A DNA stretch of 5,897 nucleotides, from contig BFAU01000175.1 of NCBI GenBank assembly GCA_008975185.1, positions 1-5,897 on the forward strand, in the 5' to 3' direction. Of this stretch, positions 1 through 5,897 are shown one piece after another. The number at the start of each line of letters is the position of its first letter. Positions within the stretch are counted from its first letter, which is position 1. A program made the position numbers and the translations under genes. The notes beneath the pieces were generated by a model that saw nothing but the letters and a program-made list of their open reading frames with translations, did not search any database and was not told the DNA's origin. The DNA is from a bacterium MnTg04. GTDB lineage: Bacteria > Pseudomonadota > Gammaproteobacteria > Steroidobacterales > MnTg04.

Positions 1-510
1 GTATGACCAGTTTTGGCGATTGGCGTTGGCGGAACCTGCGATCAGTACGGCAATCGGGAAGGGACCCTCTCCAGCCGGCAGGTAGAGCGTGCCCGGTAGC
101 TTGGGCTCAAAGGCGCCAAAGTGGACTTCCACCTGCTGGATCTGCTGTTGTTTGGCCAAGGCCAGTGCCAGTGAAAAACCATCCCGATAACCGCTGATTT
201 TCTCGGGACCATCTGGCCGAAGACTGATTACTCCAATACCGAACGGAAATTCGAGAGTGAAGACACCGGTGTCGAATTCCTCTATAGCGATTGCCTGTCC
301 CGCGTAGACTAAGGAGGGAATATCAAGACTCGCCTCCCAGGTTCCGGCCGTTTTTCGTATCTCGACTCGTACCGGCAGATCCGCGTTTCGGTAATTGAGA
401 TCACCGACCCAAAACCCGGCAGGGTTCCAAACCGGGTCTGCCATGGTGGTGACAGGCAGCAGACAGCAGAGCGCCAGCACAGCCATTTGGAGGTTTCGGT
501 TTATTTGCAT
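1..510 (-). CDS. Secreted alpha/beta hydrolase, N-terminal part (runs off the left edge)
   Basis: The first 170 codons are present and the gene continues past base 1. Residues 1-24 form a Sec signal peptide: a short polar start with Arg5, a hydrophobic core AVLALCCLLPV, and a TMA|D cleavage site. Residues about 34-120 look like the beta-rich N-terminal domain that precedes the hydrolase fold in many exported esterase/dienelactone-hydrolase-like proteins. The fold itself begins near residue 140 (LPGTLYLPAGEGPFPIAVLIAGS); AGSANANR matches the place where relatives have a GSGPxxR motif. The nucleophile, acid and histidine lie outside the window, so activity cannot be judged. The ATG at 510 was chosen because AGGA lies 9 nt upstream. 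An in-frame ATG at 546 would add 12 residues but has no ribosome binding site. The gene is divergent from the membrane regulator at 622 and may be its target. Family assignment is from pattern recognition; the substrate is unknown. Confidence 0.8.
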   Translation of the reverse strand, partial: MQINRNLQMAVLALCCLLPVTTMADPVWNPAGFWVGDLNYRNADLPVRVEIRKTAGTWEASLDIPSLVYAGQAIAIEEFDTGVFTLEFPFGIGVISLRPDGPEKISGYRDGFSLALALAKQQQIQQVEVHFGAFEPKLPGTLYLPAGEGPFPIAVLIAGSANANRQNWSY

Positions 511-571
511 GACCACAATTCCTGTGTTATCGGGATATGGGCTCATGTTAGATTGGAAGGGAATCTGGTGT

Positions 572-600
572 GCTAATGTTTCGCTAATGATTGCCTTATG
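572..600. promoter_or_regulatory. Candidate operator: tandem 7-bp repeats at an 11-bp period
   Basis: GCTAATG occurs at 572-578 and again exactly at 583-589. A third copy with 5 of 7 matches, CCTTATG, occupies 594-600. The spacers are 4 nt (TTTC, ATTG). Direct 7-bp repeats with 4-bp spacers, one helical turn apart, are the layout of boxes bound by PhoB/OmpR-type winged-helix domains. The block lies in the divergent gap between the hydrolase (start 510) and the regulator (start 622), ending 21 nt before the regulator's GTG. Binding by the neighbouring regulator, and control of one or both genes, is inferred. Confidence 0.35.
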
Positions 601-621
601 AGCCTTGCGTAAGGGGAAGGC

Positions 622-1182
622 GTGCCCAATACTGAAATCCAGAATGAATTTAGTGGGTCGACTGCATTTGCTTTGGGCGATGTTGAAGTATATCCCGAGT
701 CCTTGAACCTGGTGGTCGCCGGCCAAGAGCGTCGCGTAGAGCCAAAGATCATGGATCTTCTTACCTATTTTTCGGCAAGACCAAACCAGGTGCTGTCGAA
801 AAGCCAGCTACTGAGCGACGTGTGGGGCGGGACTAACGTGGTGGAGGAAGCCCTGCAAAGAGCCGTTTCCATATTGCGAAAAACACTGGGAGATGACCGG
901 GAAAGTCGGGTATTTATCGAGACGATTTCGAAGAAGGGTTATCGGTTATTGGTGTCTCCAGTGCCGATACGCGAACCGAGGGCCGATGAAATCAATATCA
1001 CGGAAAAAAACATCCAGACATCGCCACTGATCCTGATGATTGGCGCTGCCATACTGGTTCTATTGACCTACCTGGTCATCAACAGCCTGACCGATCAGGT
1101 TCCCATGGCCCCCAAACCCGATGGCGAATCTTCGGAAGTATCCACGGAACCAGCGCCCGTCCCGCAACCGGATGACGATTGA
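622..1182 (+). CDS. Membrane-anchored winged-helix transcriptional regulator (ToxR/CadC-like), short form
   Basis: A 186-residue one-component regulator. Residues about 16-112 form an OmpR/PhoB-type winged-helix DNA-binding domain: FALGDVEVYPE strands, a PKIMDLLTYFSARPNQVLSK helix, LLSDVWGG, the recognition-helix region VVEEALQRAVSILRKTLGD, and the wing ending FIETISKKGYRL. A linker is followed by one membrane segment at about 135-153. The remaining 33 residues, predicted to be periplasmic, are rich in Pro, Asp and Glu and end in DDD. CadC and ToxR carry folded periplasmic sensor domains here, and this tail looks too short for one. There is no receiver domain, so this is not a two-component response regulator. 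The start is GTG, supported by AGGGG at 612-616 with 5-nt spacing. The gene is divergent from the secreted hydrolase, with 11-bp repeats just upstream that could serve autoregulation. What it senses is not visible. Confidence 0.9.
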   Translation: MPNTEIQNEFSGSTAFALGDVEVYPESLNLVVAGQERRVEPKIMDLLTYFSARPNQVLSKSQLLSDVWGGTNVVEEALQRAVSILRKTLGDDRESRVFIETISKKGYRLLVSPVPIREPRADEINITEKNIQTSPLILMIGAAILVLLTYLVINSLTDQVPMAPKPDGESSEVSTEPAPVPQPDDD

Positions 1183-1206
1183 CCGAATGCCGGCGCGGAT
1201 CGGTCA
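1180..1206 (+). repeat. Inverted repeat over the regulator's stop codon
   Basis: TGACCGA (1180-1186, beginning with the stop codon) pairs perfectly with TCGGTCA (1200-1206). The 13-nt loop can form a small inner CCG/CGG stem. No T-tract follows, so this is not a convincing Rho-independent terminator. It directly abuts the AGGAG at 1206-1210 that would serve the possible small ORF, so it might act as an mRNA 3'-end structure or modulate that ribosome binding site. Confidence 0.3.
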
Positions 1207-1218
1207 GGAGATCAATGC

Positions 1219-1323
1219 ATGCGGATTTTGCTACTGAAAAATCTGCCTTCCCTACAGATTGGCATTGCCATTGGCATCCATGGATTTCTTCGCTATCGTG
1301 GGCACCACGAGCCAGGTGATTGA
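1219..1323 (+). CDS. Possible small ORF, 34 residues, hydrophobic and basic
   Basis: The ATG at 1219 is preceded by AGGAG (1206-1210) at 8-nt spacing, the best Shine-Dalgarno match in this gap. The reading frame runs 34 codons to TGA at 1321-1323. The peptide starts MRILLLKNLPSLQIGIAIGI and ends with a polar His/Arg/Asp-rich tail; the central IGIAIGI comes from an 8-bp DNA repeat. It lies 36 nt behind the regulator's stop and could be read from the same mRNA. I recognise no family. A competing ATG at 1215 in another frame also gives 34 codons (to 1319), with a Trp/His-rich peptide but only 4-nt spacing from the AGGAG. Two overlapping frames of equal length weaken the case, and a chance ORF is quite possible. 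Confidence 0.25.
   Translation: MRILLLKNLPSLQIGIAIGIHGFLRYRGHHEPGD
1237..1260 (-). terminator. Weak Rho-independent-terminator-like hairpin for the minus-strand operon
   Basis: On the minus strand, AATCTG and CAGATT pair around a 9-nt loop, and the sequence continues with three further Ts (five in all counting the stem end). The stem is only 6 bp with two G-C pairs, so it is weak. Its place, about 70 nt past the stop of the 818-residue membrane protein in the convergent gap, is right for the end of that operon. Confidence 0.25.
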
Positions 1324-1328
1324 CGGTG

Positions 1329-3785
1329 TCAGGAACCTGCCGGCGGTGATCGAAAAAAGGCGCCGGTGTTGACAACAACGGCTGCCGCCACATACAGCGC
1401 AAGGGCCAACAGGATCACTGTCGTAAAGCCAAGCTCAATCGCCAACAGCGTCCCCAGCGAAGCGCTTACGACCGAAGCATAGCCATTGATGCCCCAGGCC
1501 CACGGGATAAAATCCGGGGCTTTGCTGGCGACCTGGCCAAGACCGATCGGAAAAGGCATGCCCATGCAAAATGCCAATGGCGCGATCATCAGCAGCGCAA
1601 TCGGTATCTTTATTGCGTCCGGCTGCCCGATAAGACGGTCGAACAATTCAGGCAGGAGAAACAAATAAACCAGCGCAACCGAAACGATTCCTGTCACGGC
1701 ATAGGCCACCAGGTACAGCCGACGGCCCCGGTAACGCCGCACCAGCGTTTGCGAGTATCCGCTGCCCAGCCCGGCAAATACCAGGAAGCCGCTCAGCACG
1801 ACGGCAACAGAGTAAAGGGGGTGACCCAGAAACAGGATGAATTTTTGAATGAAAGCCATTTCCACGAACAAAAAAGCCAGGCCGAGGAGAAAGAAATACG
1901 CGCCCATCCGTGTACCTGTGCCTCGAGGCCAGCGGCGCTTTACGATCCAAAGCGGGAAAAGAATCAAAGCGGCCCCTGCCAGGATTGCCTGGATCAGGGT
2001 GGCAACCAGCACGAGATAACCCCATTCGAACAGCCCGGCGCCACCGCGTTTACGCAGCGACAGCATCTCAGGCAGCGTGCGCCATTTAAAAAAATGGAAA
2101 AAATAGGGTTTGTCGTCGGTAGCCGGTTCGATCTTGAATTTATAGCGTTCAAGAAAATCAGCAGCACCCGGACCCGATAGCGCCGTCGCACCGTCAAACA
2201 AAAAGGGCTGATCCAGCACGTTATACCGATTCGCTTCGCTGGCGGTCATCGACGGATAAAAGGCGGTATCGAAAGAGTTGCTTTCGCAAAACTCCTTGAT
2301 GATTTCGATTTCCCGGACGGAAAAATTGCCGTTTTTCACCAGCATCGTGCTGGTATTCCAGCTCCGGATCAGGACGATGCTCTGTGCGGGATCGGCCGCT
2401 CCTTCCCGTTGTAGCGCCTCGGTCACCGTGGCAAATAATTTCAGGCTGTCTCGGGGTGGCACCTTCAACCATCGCGTGATGGCGAGCATGCCTCCGGGCG
2501 CTACATGTTGCAGGAATTCTTCGATGGCCTCGACGGTGTAAAGATAACTTTCACTCAGTGCCTGGACACCCGCTCCGGATGCGGCGAAAGAGTCCAGCAG
2601 CGCTATGTGTATCAGATCGTACCGGGCGGCGCGCCTGGCAACGAAAGAGCGGGCCTCGTCGGTGTATACATCGATACGTTCATCGTCGTATAAATGCCCG
2701 GCAAAATCGGCATGAGTGTCAGCAACCAGCTTTGTCACCAACGGATTGAGTTCGACTGCGTCAATAGCGCGGGCGCCGTGATAAACGGCAAACAAGACAT
2801 CGGTGCCGCCACCGGCGCCAAGGACCAGCACCCTGGGCTTGTCGAGCAAACGATATGGCAGCGCGGCGGTAACATCATCCATGTACGCGAGCGAACTCAG
2901 GTTGCCGTCGAAGCGCGTAATCACGCTCATCGCGTCGCCGTCAGTAAATATCGCGAGTTGGGCCGGCGGTTCAGATTGCGTGTTCAGGCTCAGGCCGGGT
3001 GCGTCGCGAAACGGGATGGCCGGACTTTCGACGACCGTTAAAAGACCCAGTGGGTTCGAATATTGCCCCAGCACGTGGGCATCGATGACCTGCAAGGCCT
3101 GGCTTTGCCCCTTGAACTGGGATATCCGAAAATCCGGCCAATTTTGTGGCAAGAAGAACCAAAGGCCGATAAAAAAACTTCCAAGCGTAAGCATGAAACG
3201 GTTGCGCGCTGGCGATGCGAGGGTGCGGCCCACCAATGCCGATGCAAACAGCGCGAACACCGCAAGCAGCCGCAGCGTGTTTTGCGGCGACAGAAGAAAA
3301 AGTGCTGCGACCACCACCAGCGCTCCGGCTCCCGCGCCCAGGAGATCGAAAAAATAAATACGGCCGATGTGTTTCTTCAGACAGGTGAAAGCGAGGCCGA
3401 TACAACTGGCCGCAAAAAAAAACGGCACAAAGAACACCAGGTACATCAACGACAAGTAGGCGAGCTGACGCGGATCCCAGACTATCTCCAGCGCATTGAA
3501 AGGCACGAGCTGCCCCAGCGCAAAACAAATAATCATGGTGACGCTGAAAAGCAAGGCGCTGACGCTAAATGCCAGGGCAAAATGAGGTACGAGCAATCGC
3601 TTGCCCAAGGCGATAAAAGAACCGCTCGCGCCATAGCCAAGGAGCGCCAGGCTGATAATCATGTATGCGAAATGATGCCACTGCACGATCGACAGTAATC
3701 GCATCAATAGAATTTCATAGCCGATTGCGGCCACGGAAATTAGCGATACAGAGAAAAATACAAAGCGACGGTCGTATGTTTTCAC
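1329..3785 (-). CDS. Polytopic membrane protein with spermidine-synthase-like (SAM-type Rossmann) domain
   Basis: An 818-residue three-part protein. An N-terminal bundle of about seven membrane segments spans roughly residues 9-213. A soluble Rossmann domain follows at about 300-565: nucleotide loop VLGAGGGTD at 321-329, acidic E345 ending the second strand (DAVELN), DEARSF 376-381, YDLIHIALLDS 389-399, GGMLAITRW 431-439, and TDDKPYFF 556-563. A second bundle of about six to seven segments runs from 588 to 806, with the MGMPFPIGL motif near 741-749. This layout is that of membrane-fused SpeE homologues. Compared with true spermidine synthases, the GGGDG loop is GAGGG, and the D-x-x-D-P catalytic segment reads D398-S-F-A401-A, so two acidic residues needed for aminopropyl transfer are missing. 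A different transferase, or a transport or binding role, is more likely than spermidine synthesis. The GTG start at 3785 has GGGA 8 nt upstream. It is the last gene of the probable operon. Confidence 0.88.
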   Translation of the reverse strand: MKTYDRRFVFFSVSLISVAAIGYEILLMRLLSIVQWHHFAYMIISLALLGYGASGSFIALGKRLLVPHFALAFSVSALLFSVTMIICFALGQLVPFNALEIVWDPRQLAYLSLMYLVFFVPFFFAASCIGLAFTCLKKHIGRIYFFDLLGAGAGALVVVAALFLLSPQNTLRLLAVFALFASALVGRTLASPARNRFMLTLGSFFIGLWFFLPQNWPDFRISQFKGQSQALQVIDAHVLGQYSNPLGLLTVVESPAIPFRDAPGLSLNTQSEPPAQLAIFTDGDAMSVITRFDGNLSSLAYMDDVTAALPYRLLDKPRVLVLGAGGGTDVLFAVYHGARAIDAVELNPLVTKLVADTHADFAGHLYDDERIDVYTDEARSFVARRAARYDLIHIALLDSFAASGAGVQALSESYLYTVEAIEEFLQHVAPGGMLAITRWLKVPPRDSLKLFATVTEALQREGAADPAQSIVLIRSWNTSTMLVKNGNFSVREIEIIKEFCESNSFDTAFYPSMTASEANRYNVLDQPFLFDGATALSGPGAADFLERYKFKIEPATDDKPYFFHFFKWRTLPEMLSLRKRGGAGLFEWGYLVLVATLIQAILAGAALILFPLWIVKRRWPRGTGTRMGAYFFLLGLAFLFVEMAFIQKFILFLGHPLYSVAVVLSGFLVFAGLGSGYSQTLVRRYRGRRLYLVAYAVTGIVSVALVYLFLLPELFDRLIGQPDAIKIPIALLMIAPLAFCMGMPFPIGLGQVASKAPDFIPWAWGINGYASVVSASLGTLLAIELGFTTVILLALALYVAAAVVVNTGAFFRSPPAGS

Positions 3786-3826
3786 AGTGTTTGTCCCGGC
3801 CCGTGTTTTTCCCTGATGACCACCCC

Positions 3827-4564
3827 CTAATGCGCGCCGGTCAGCGGTACAAATCTGACCGGAATGACTTGCCGTGTTTTTACTTCCCCTGTCTCGGTTT
3901 TTTCGATCAGCAACAGTTGCTGGGTCAGGAACCTGCCACCGACCGGGATGACCATTCGTCCCCCGCGACGCAGTTGCCTGACCAGGGATGGCGGCACGTG
4001 ACTCGCCGCAGCGGTCACGACGATCGCATCGAACGGGGCATGTTCAGCCCAGCCGTAATACCCATCGCCCAGGCGGGTCGTGACATTGTCAAAGCCAAGC
4101 GTTTGCAGACGCGCTGCGGCCTGTTCCGCCAGTGGCTCGATGATTTCCATGCTGTAAACGCTTTTTACCAGCGGTGACAGGATCGCCGCCTGGTAGCCGG
4201 AGCCGGTACCGATCTCGAGAACTACATCGTCGCTGCCAGGCGCAATAAGATCGGTCATCAATGCCACAATATAAGGTTGCGATATGGTCTGGCCAAAGCC
4301 GATCGGTAACGGGCGGTTCTCATACGCAAATCGTTTTTGTACGTCGGGGACAAATTCATGACGTTGCACGCTGGCCATGGCCTGCATCACCCGCTGGTCA
4401 AACGCCTGATTTCCGGTCAGCCGCGCATACTCTTCGATCTCGGCAACCATGGCATCTCGATCGAGCGCATATGGCGTATCGTCTGCGCGTATCCCAATAG
4501 ATACGGTAGCCAACAGGATGAAAACCGCGGCCTTATTGCGGTAGATTTTTTTGTATAAATTCAT
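3827..4564 (-). CDS. pcm: Protein-L-isoaspartate O-methyltransferase with signal peptide
   Basis: Pcm uses S-adenosylmethionine to methylate isoaspartyl residues in aged proteins, starting their repair. The 245-residue protein carries the family hallmarks in order: RVMQAMASVQRHEFVP (58-73), GQTISQPYIVA (91-101), SAM-binding motif I VLEIGTGSGYQ (115-125), E140 after the next strand, GDGYYGW (167-172), PFDAIVVTAAA (177-187), and the closing RFVPLTG (237-243). It is longer than cytoplasmic Pcm because of an N-terminal extension with all features of a Sec signal peptide: KK and R-NK, a 14-residue hydrophobic core, and IRA|DD near residue 27. The ATG at 4564 has AGGA 4 nt upstream; the next candidate Met (residue 39) has only a poor site, so the extension is probably real. 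The gene overlaps the hydrolase gene before it by 32 nt, pointing to coupled translation, and is followed after 41 nt by the polytopic SpeE-like gene. Enzyme identity is firm; periplasmic location is inferred. Confidence 0.93.
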   Translation of the reverse strand: MNLYKKIYRNKAAVFILLATVSIGIRADDTPYALDRDAMVAEIEEYARLTGNQAFDQRVMQAMASVQRHEFVPDVQKRFAYENRPLPIGFGQTISQPYIVALMTDLIAPGSDDVVLEIGTGSGYQAAILSPLVKSVYSMEIIEPLAEQAAARLQTLGFDNVTTRLGDGYYGWAEHAPFDAIVVTAAASHVPPSLVRQLRRGGRMVIPVGGRFLTQQLLLIEKTETGEVKTRQVIPVRFVPLTGAH

Positions 4565-5360
4565 TGAGTCCTGATAAATAGCGATCCCTGCTCAACAGGA
4601 ATCCATTGTTGTGGTCGCCCCAGATTTCCAGCAGCGATTTTGGTTCCGCTGCCGATTCGTAAATCGCTTCGGCCATGGTAAAGGGAATGATCTCGTCGTC
4701 CCGGCTGTGGACCACGAGCAGCGGGCATTGCAGCCGGCTCACGTGCAGGCTCACCGGGAATTCCAGCCTGGTGATCAGGCGCACCGGCATAAAAGGGTAT
4801 AGCTTGCGCGCGATATCCAGCGCCGAACTGAAGCTGGATTCGATGATCAGGGCTGCCGGCGTGTATTGGTTTGCCAGCCAGGCAGCAACCGCACCGCCGA
4901 GCGAGCGGCCAAAAACGATGACCCTGTCCGCCGCCACCCCCCGGCTGCTGACCAGGTAATGCCAGGCAGCCTCGGCATCGAGATAAATTCCTCGCTCAGA
5001 GGGTTTTCCCTGGCTGCGGCCATATCCACGATAGTCGATGATCAGCGTGTCCAGGCCCAGTTCGTGGAAAATCGCGATGCTGTCGAGGCGGTGGGAGATA
5101 TTCCCCGCGTTGCCGTGCAGGAACAGGACGACCCCGCGGGCTTGTGCTGCCGGTACGTACCAACCGTGCAATTTCAGTCCGTCGCTGGTTTCCAGGGTGA
5201 CATCTTCAAAGTCGAACCCGGCATCTTTGGGAGTAGCGGTCAGGGTCCGACCCGGCATATTGGGCAGAAACACCATCTTTTCCTGGAACAAAAACAACAT
5301 CAGCGCCAGCAGAACATAAAAACTGGCTGCAGCTATCAAGAGTGTGAGAAAACCGCGCAT
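4533..5360 (-). CDS. Membrane-anchored alpha/beta serine hydrolase, BEM46/ABHD13-like
   Basis: A 275-residue hydrolase. Residues 4-25 form one hydrophobic N-terminal membrane anchor. The catalytic fold follows: oxyanion motif FLHGNAGNISHR (80-91), IIDYRGYGRSQGKPSE (107-122), nucleophile elbow GRSLG with Ser153, acid DDEIIP with Asp222, and histidine His250 in GDHNNGF. HGNAGN and DYRGYG..GKPSE are characteristic of the BEM46/YhfR group, whose bacterial members are mostly of unknown substrate. The triad is complete, so the enzyme should be active, most likely as an esterase, thioesterase or lipase-like enzyme. The frame is open upstream to 5693, but that extension (111 residues) shows no domain. 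The ATG at 5360 places the hydrophobic anchor at the N terminus as in relatives, although its ribosome binding site is weak. It is the first gene of the probable operon and its end overlaps pcm. Confidence 0.9.
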   Translation of the reverse strand: MRGFLTLLIAAASFYVLLALMLFLFQEKMVFLPNMPGRTLTATPKDAGFDFEDVTLETSDGLKLHGWYVPAAQARGVVLFLHGNAGNISHRLDSIAIFHELGLDTLIIDYRGYGRSQGKPSERGIYLDAEAAWHYLVSSRGVAADRVIVFGRSLGGAVAAWLANQYTPAALIIESSFSSALDIARKLYPFMPVRLITRLEFPVSLHVSRLQCPLLVVHSRDDEIIPFTMAEAIYESAAEPKSLLEIWGDHNNGFLLSRDRYLSGLNEFIQKNLPQ

Positions 5361-5819
5361 GCTTGAATAGGGCTCGAATCCAAATTGGGTCTCGTACGAA
5401 GCTGGTCTTAGCCTAAATACGGAATCATTTCTTTGCAACCAGTGGCTGGCCGTAACTATTTGCGTTTGCCGGGATAGCAACCCGCGCCCTGTTTGCTTTT
5501 TCGTGCGATGGAACAAGCTGGACTGGTGTTGGCCACACTGTTCATACATCCCCACGGTTTTTGAAAAGATCCAGAAACAGGTTGGCGACCGGGAGAAAGC
5601 TAGCGAGCTGAATTCCGCCGACACCGACAAAACGAATAGCTCCGTCAAAATATGCTCATGTTCCGCGCCATGGCCCATAGACGGCGCCAGCAAGCGGCAT
5701 CCGGCCGGTCGAGCATGACAGTGGAGAATGGCGGGCGTTTAAGGCAGGATGACCGTATGCTGTTTCCCAATCGAGACCTGGAATGCGGATTACAATAACA
5801 ACCAACAGCAGAAGTCCGG
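5361..5819. other. Divergent intergenic region without a convincing gene
   Basis: These 459 bp separate the hydrolase operon from the plus-strand gene at 5820 and must hold the promoters of both. All three minus-strand frames contain open stretches, but none has a recognisable domain together with a proper start. One minus-strand stretch (5655-5542) translates to a protein-like hydrophobic sequence (GGIQLASFLPVANLFLDLFK, then a stop) but has no start codon and is preceded directly by TGA. It could be a remnant or chance. No tRNA, repeat array or clear intrinsic terminator was seen. Confidence 0.5.
5791..5796 (+). promoter_or_regulatory. Candidate -10 element for the gene at 5820
   Basis: TACAAT matches the sigma-70 consensus TATAAT at five of six positions and lies 23 nt before the ATG. 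This would give a short leader. No good -35 hexamer is seen at 16-18 bp upstream, so the promoter would be weak or activator-dependent. Confidence 0.3.
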
Positions 5820-5897
5820 ATGAACCTATACGCTATTTTGCGACGCGATGGCTTCACTGACGGTCCGACGCTTGAAGCGGCGGCCGCCCGTTCAACT
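5820..5897 (+). CDS. N-terminal fragment, probably DUF4242-type small protein (runs off the right edge)
   Basis: Only the first 26 codons are in the window, beginning MNLYAILRRDGFTDGPTLEA and continuing with an Ala-rich stretch and RST. The pattern of an initial short strand (NLYAILRR), a turn, then a helix with LEAAAARS resembles the start of small DUF4242 (nickel-binding SCO4226-like) ferredoxin-fold proteins. This identification rests on little sequence. The ATG has GAAG 5 nt upstream and a TACAAT box 23 nt upstream. The gene is divergent from the hydrolase operon. No catalytic or metal-binding residues can be assessed in what is visible. Confidence 0.55.
   Translation, partial: MNLYAILRRDGFTDGPTLEAAAARST

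Noticed and set aside
395..601. Plus-strand open frame opposite the start of the secreted hydrolase
   Set aside because: It lies antisense to a convincing signal peptide and hydrolase N terminus and runs across the operator region; no family features.
1086..1099. Palindrome CCTGA-CCGA-TCAGG
   Set aside because: It lies within the regulator's coding sequence and is not followed by a T-tract; no evidence of function.
1648..3698. Several long open frames on both strands inside the 818-residue membrane protein gene (for example 2971-3528 minus and 3063-3698 plus)
   Set aside because: They are overlapping alternative frames with low-complexity, Arg/Gln/Ala-rich translations and no recognisable domains, while the main frame has clear domain motifs throughout.
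3786..3826. Possible separate promoter or terminator between pcm and the polytopic gene
   Set aside because: The 41-bp gap shows no clear hairpin with T-tract and no convincing -35/-10 pair, so read-through as an operon is simpler.
5410..5438. Possible sigma-70 promoter for the hydrolase operon (minus strand TTGCAA, 17 bp, TAGGCT)
   Set aside because: The -35 is fair but the -10 matches at only three of six positions; not listed as a feature.
5361..5693. Upstream extension of the BEM46-like hydrolase to a start at 5693 (111 extra residues)
   Set aside because: The added sequence has no domain or coding character and would bury the membrane anchor inside the protein; ATG 5360 gives the normal family architecture and length.

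Overview
The window looks like chromosomal DNA of a Gram-negative, probably gammaproteobacterial, organism of moderately high G+C. The inference rests on the gene families (Pcm, a ToxR/CadC-like membrane regulator, a BEM46-type hydrolase), on Sec-type signal peptides, and on Shine-Dalgarno-led ATG/GTG starts. I see no mobile element, tRNA, rRNA or CRISPR array. Most of the products are predicted to sit in, or be exported across, the inner membrane.

Left part (1-1328): a secreted alpha/beta hydrolase runs leftwards out of the window from a start at 510. A short membrane-anchored winged-helix regulator (622-1182) is transcribed in the opposite direction. The 111-bp gap between them carries tandem 7-bp repeats at an 11-bp period. 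This is the geometry used by OmpR/PhoB-type winged helices, so local control of both genes is a reasonable model. Behind the regulator lies a 146-bp convergent gap with a hairpin over the regulator's stop codon, a possible 34-codon small ORF with a good ribosome binding site, and a weak terminator-like hairpin for the opposite strand.

Middle and right part (1329-5360): three minus-strand genes appear to form one operon, in transcription order. They are a membrane-anchored BEM46-like serine hydrolase (5360-4533), a protein-L-isoaspartate O-methyltransferase with a signal peptide (4564-3827, overlapping the hydrolase by 32 nt), and, after a 41-nt gap, an 818-residue polytopic membrane protein with a spermidine-synthase-like Rossmann domain (3785-1329). 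The last protein lacks key acidic residues of true aminopropyltransferases. The set suggests an envelope-directed function, but its substrate cannot be read from the sequence.

Right edge (5361-5897): a 459-bp divergent gap without a convincing gene is followed by the first 26 codons of a plus-strand gene whose start resembles DUF4242 proteins. The most interesting points are the 11-bp repeat operator candidate, the exported SAM-dependent methyltransferase next to a membrane protein with a SAM-type fold, and the unannotated small ORF. I did not find a clearly new multi-gene system.
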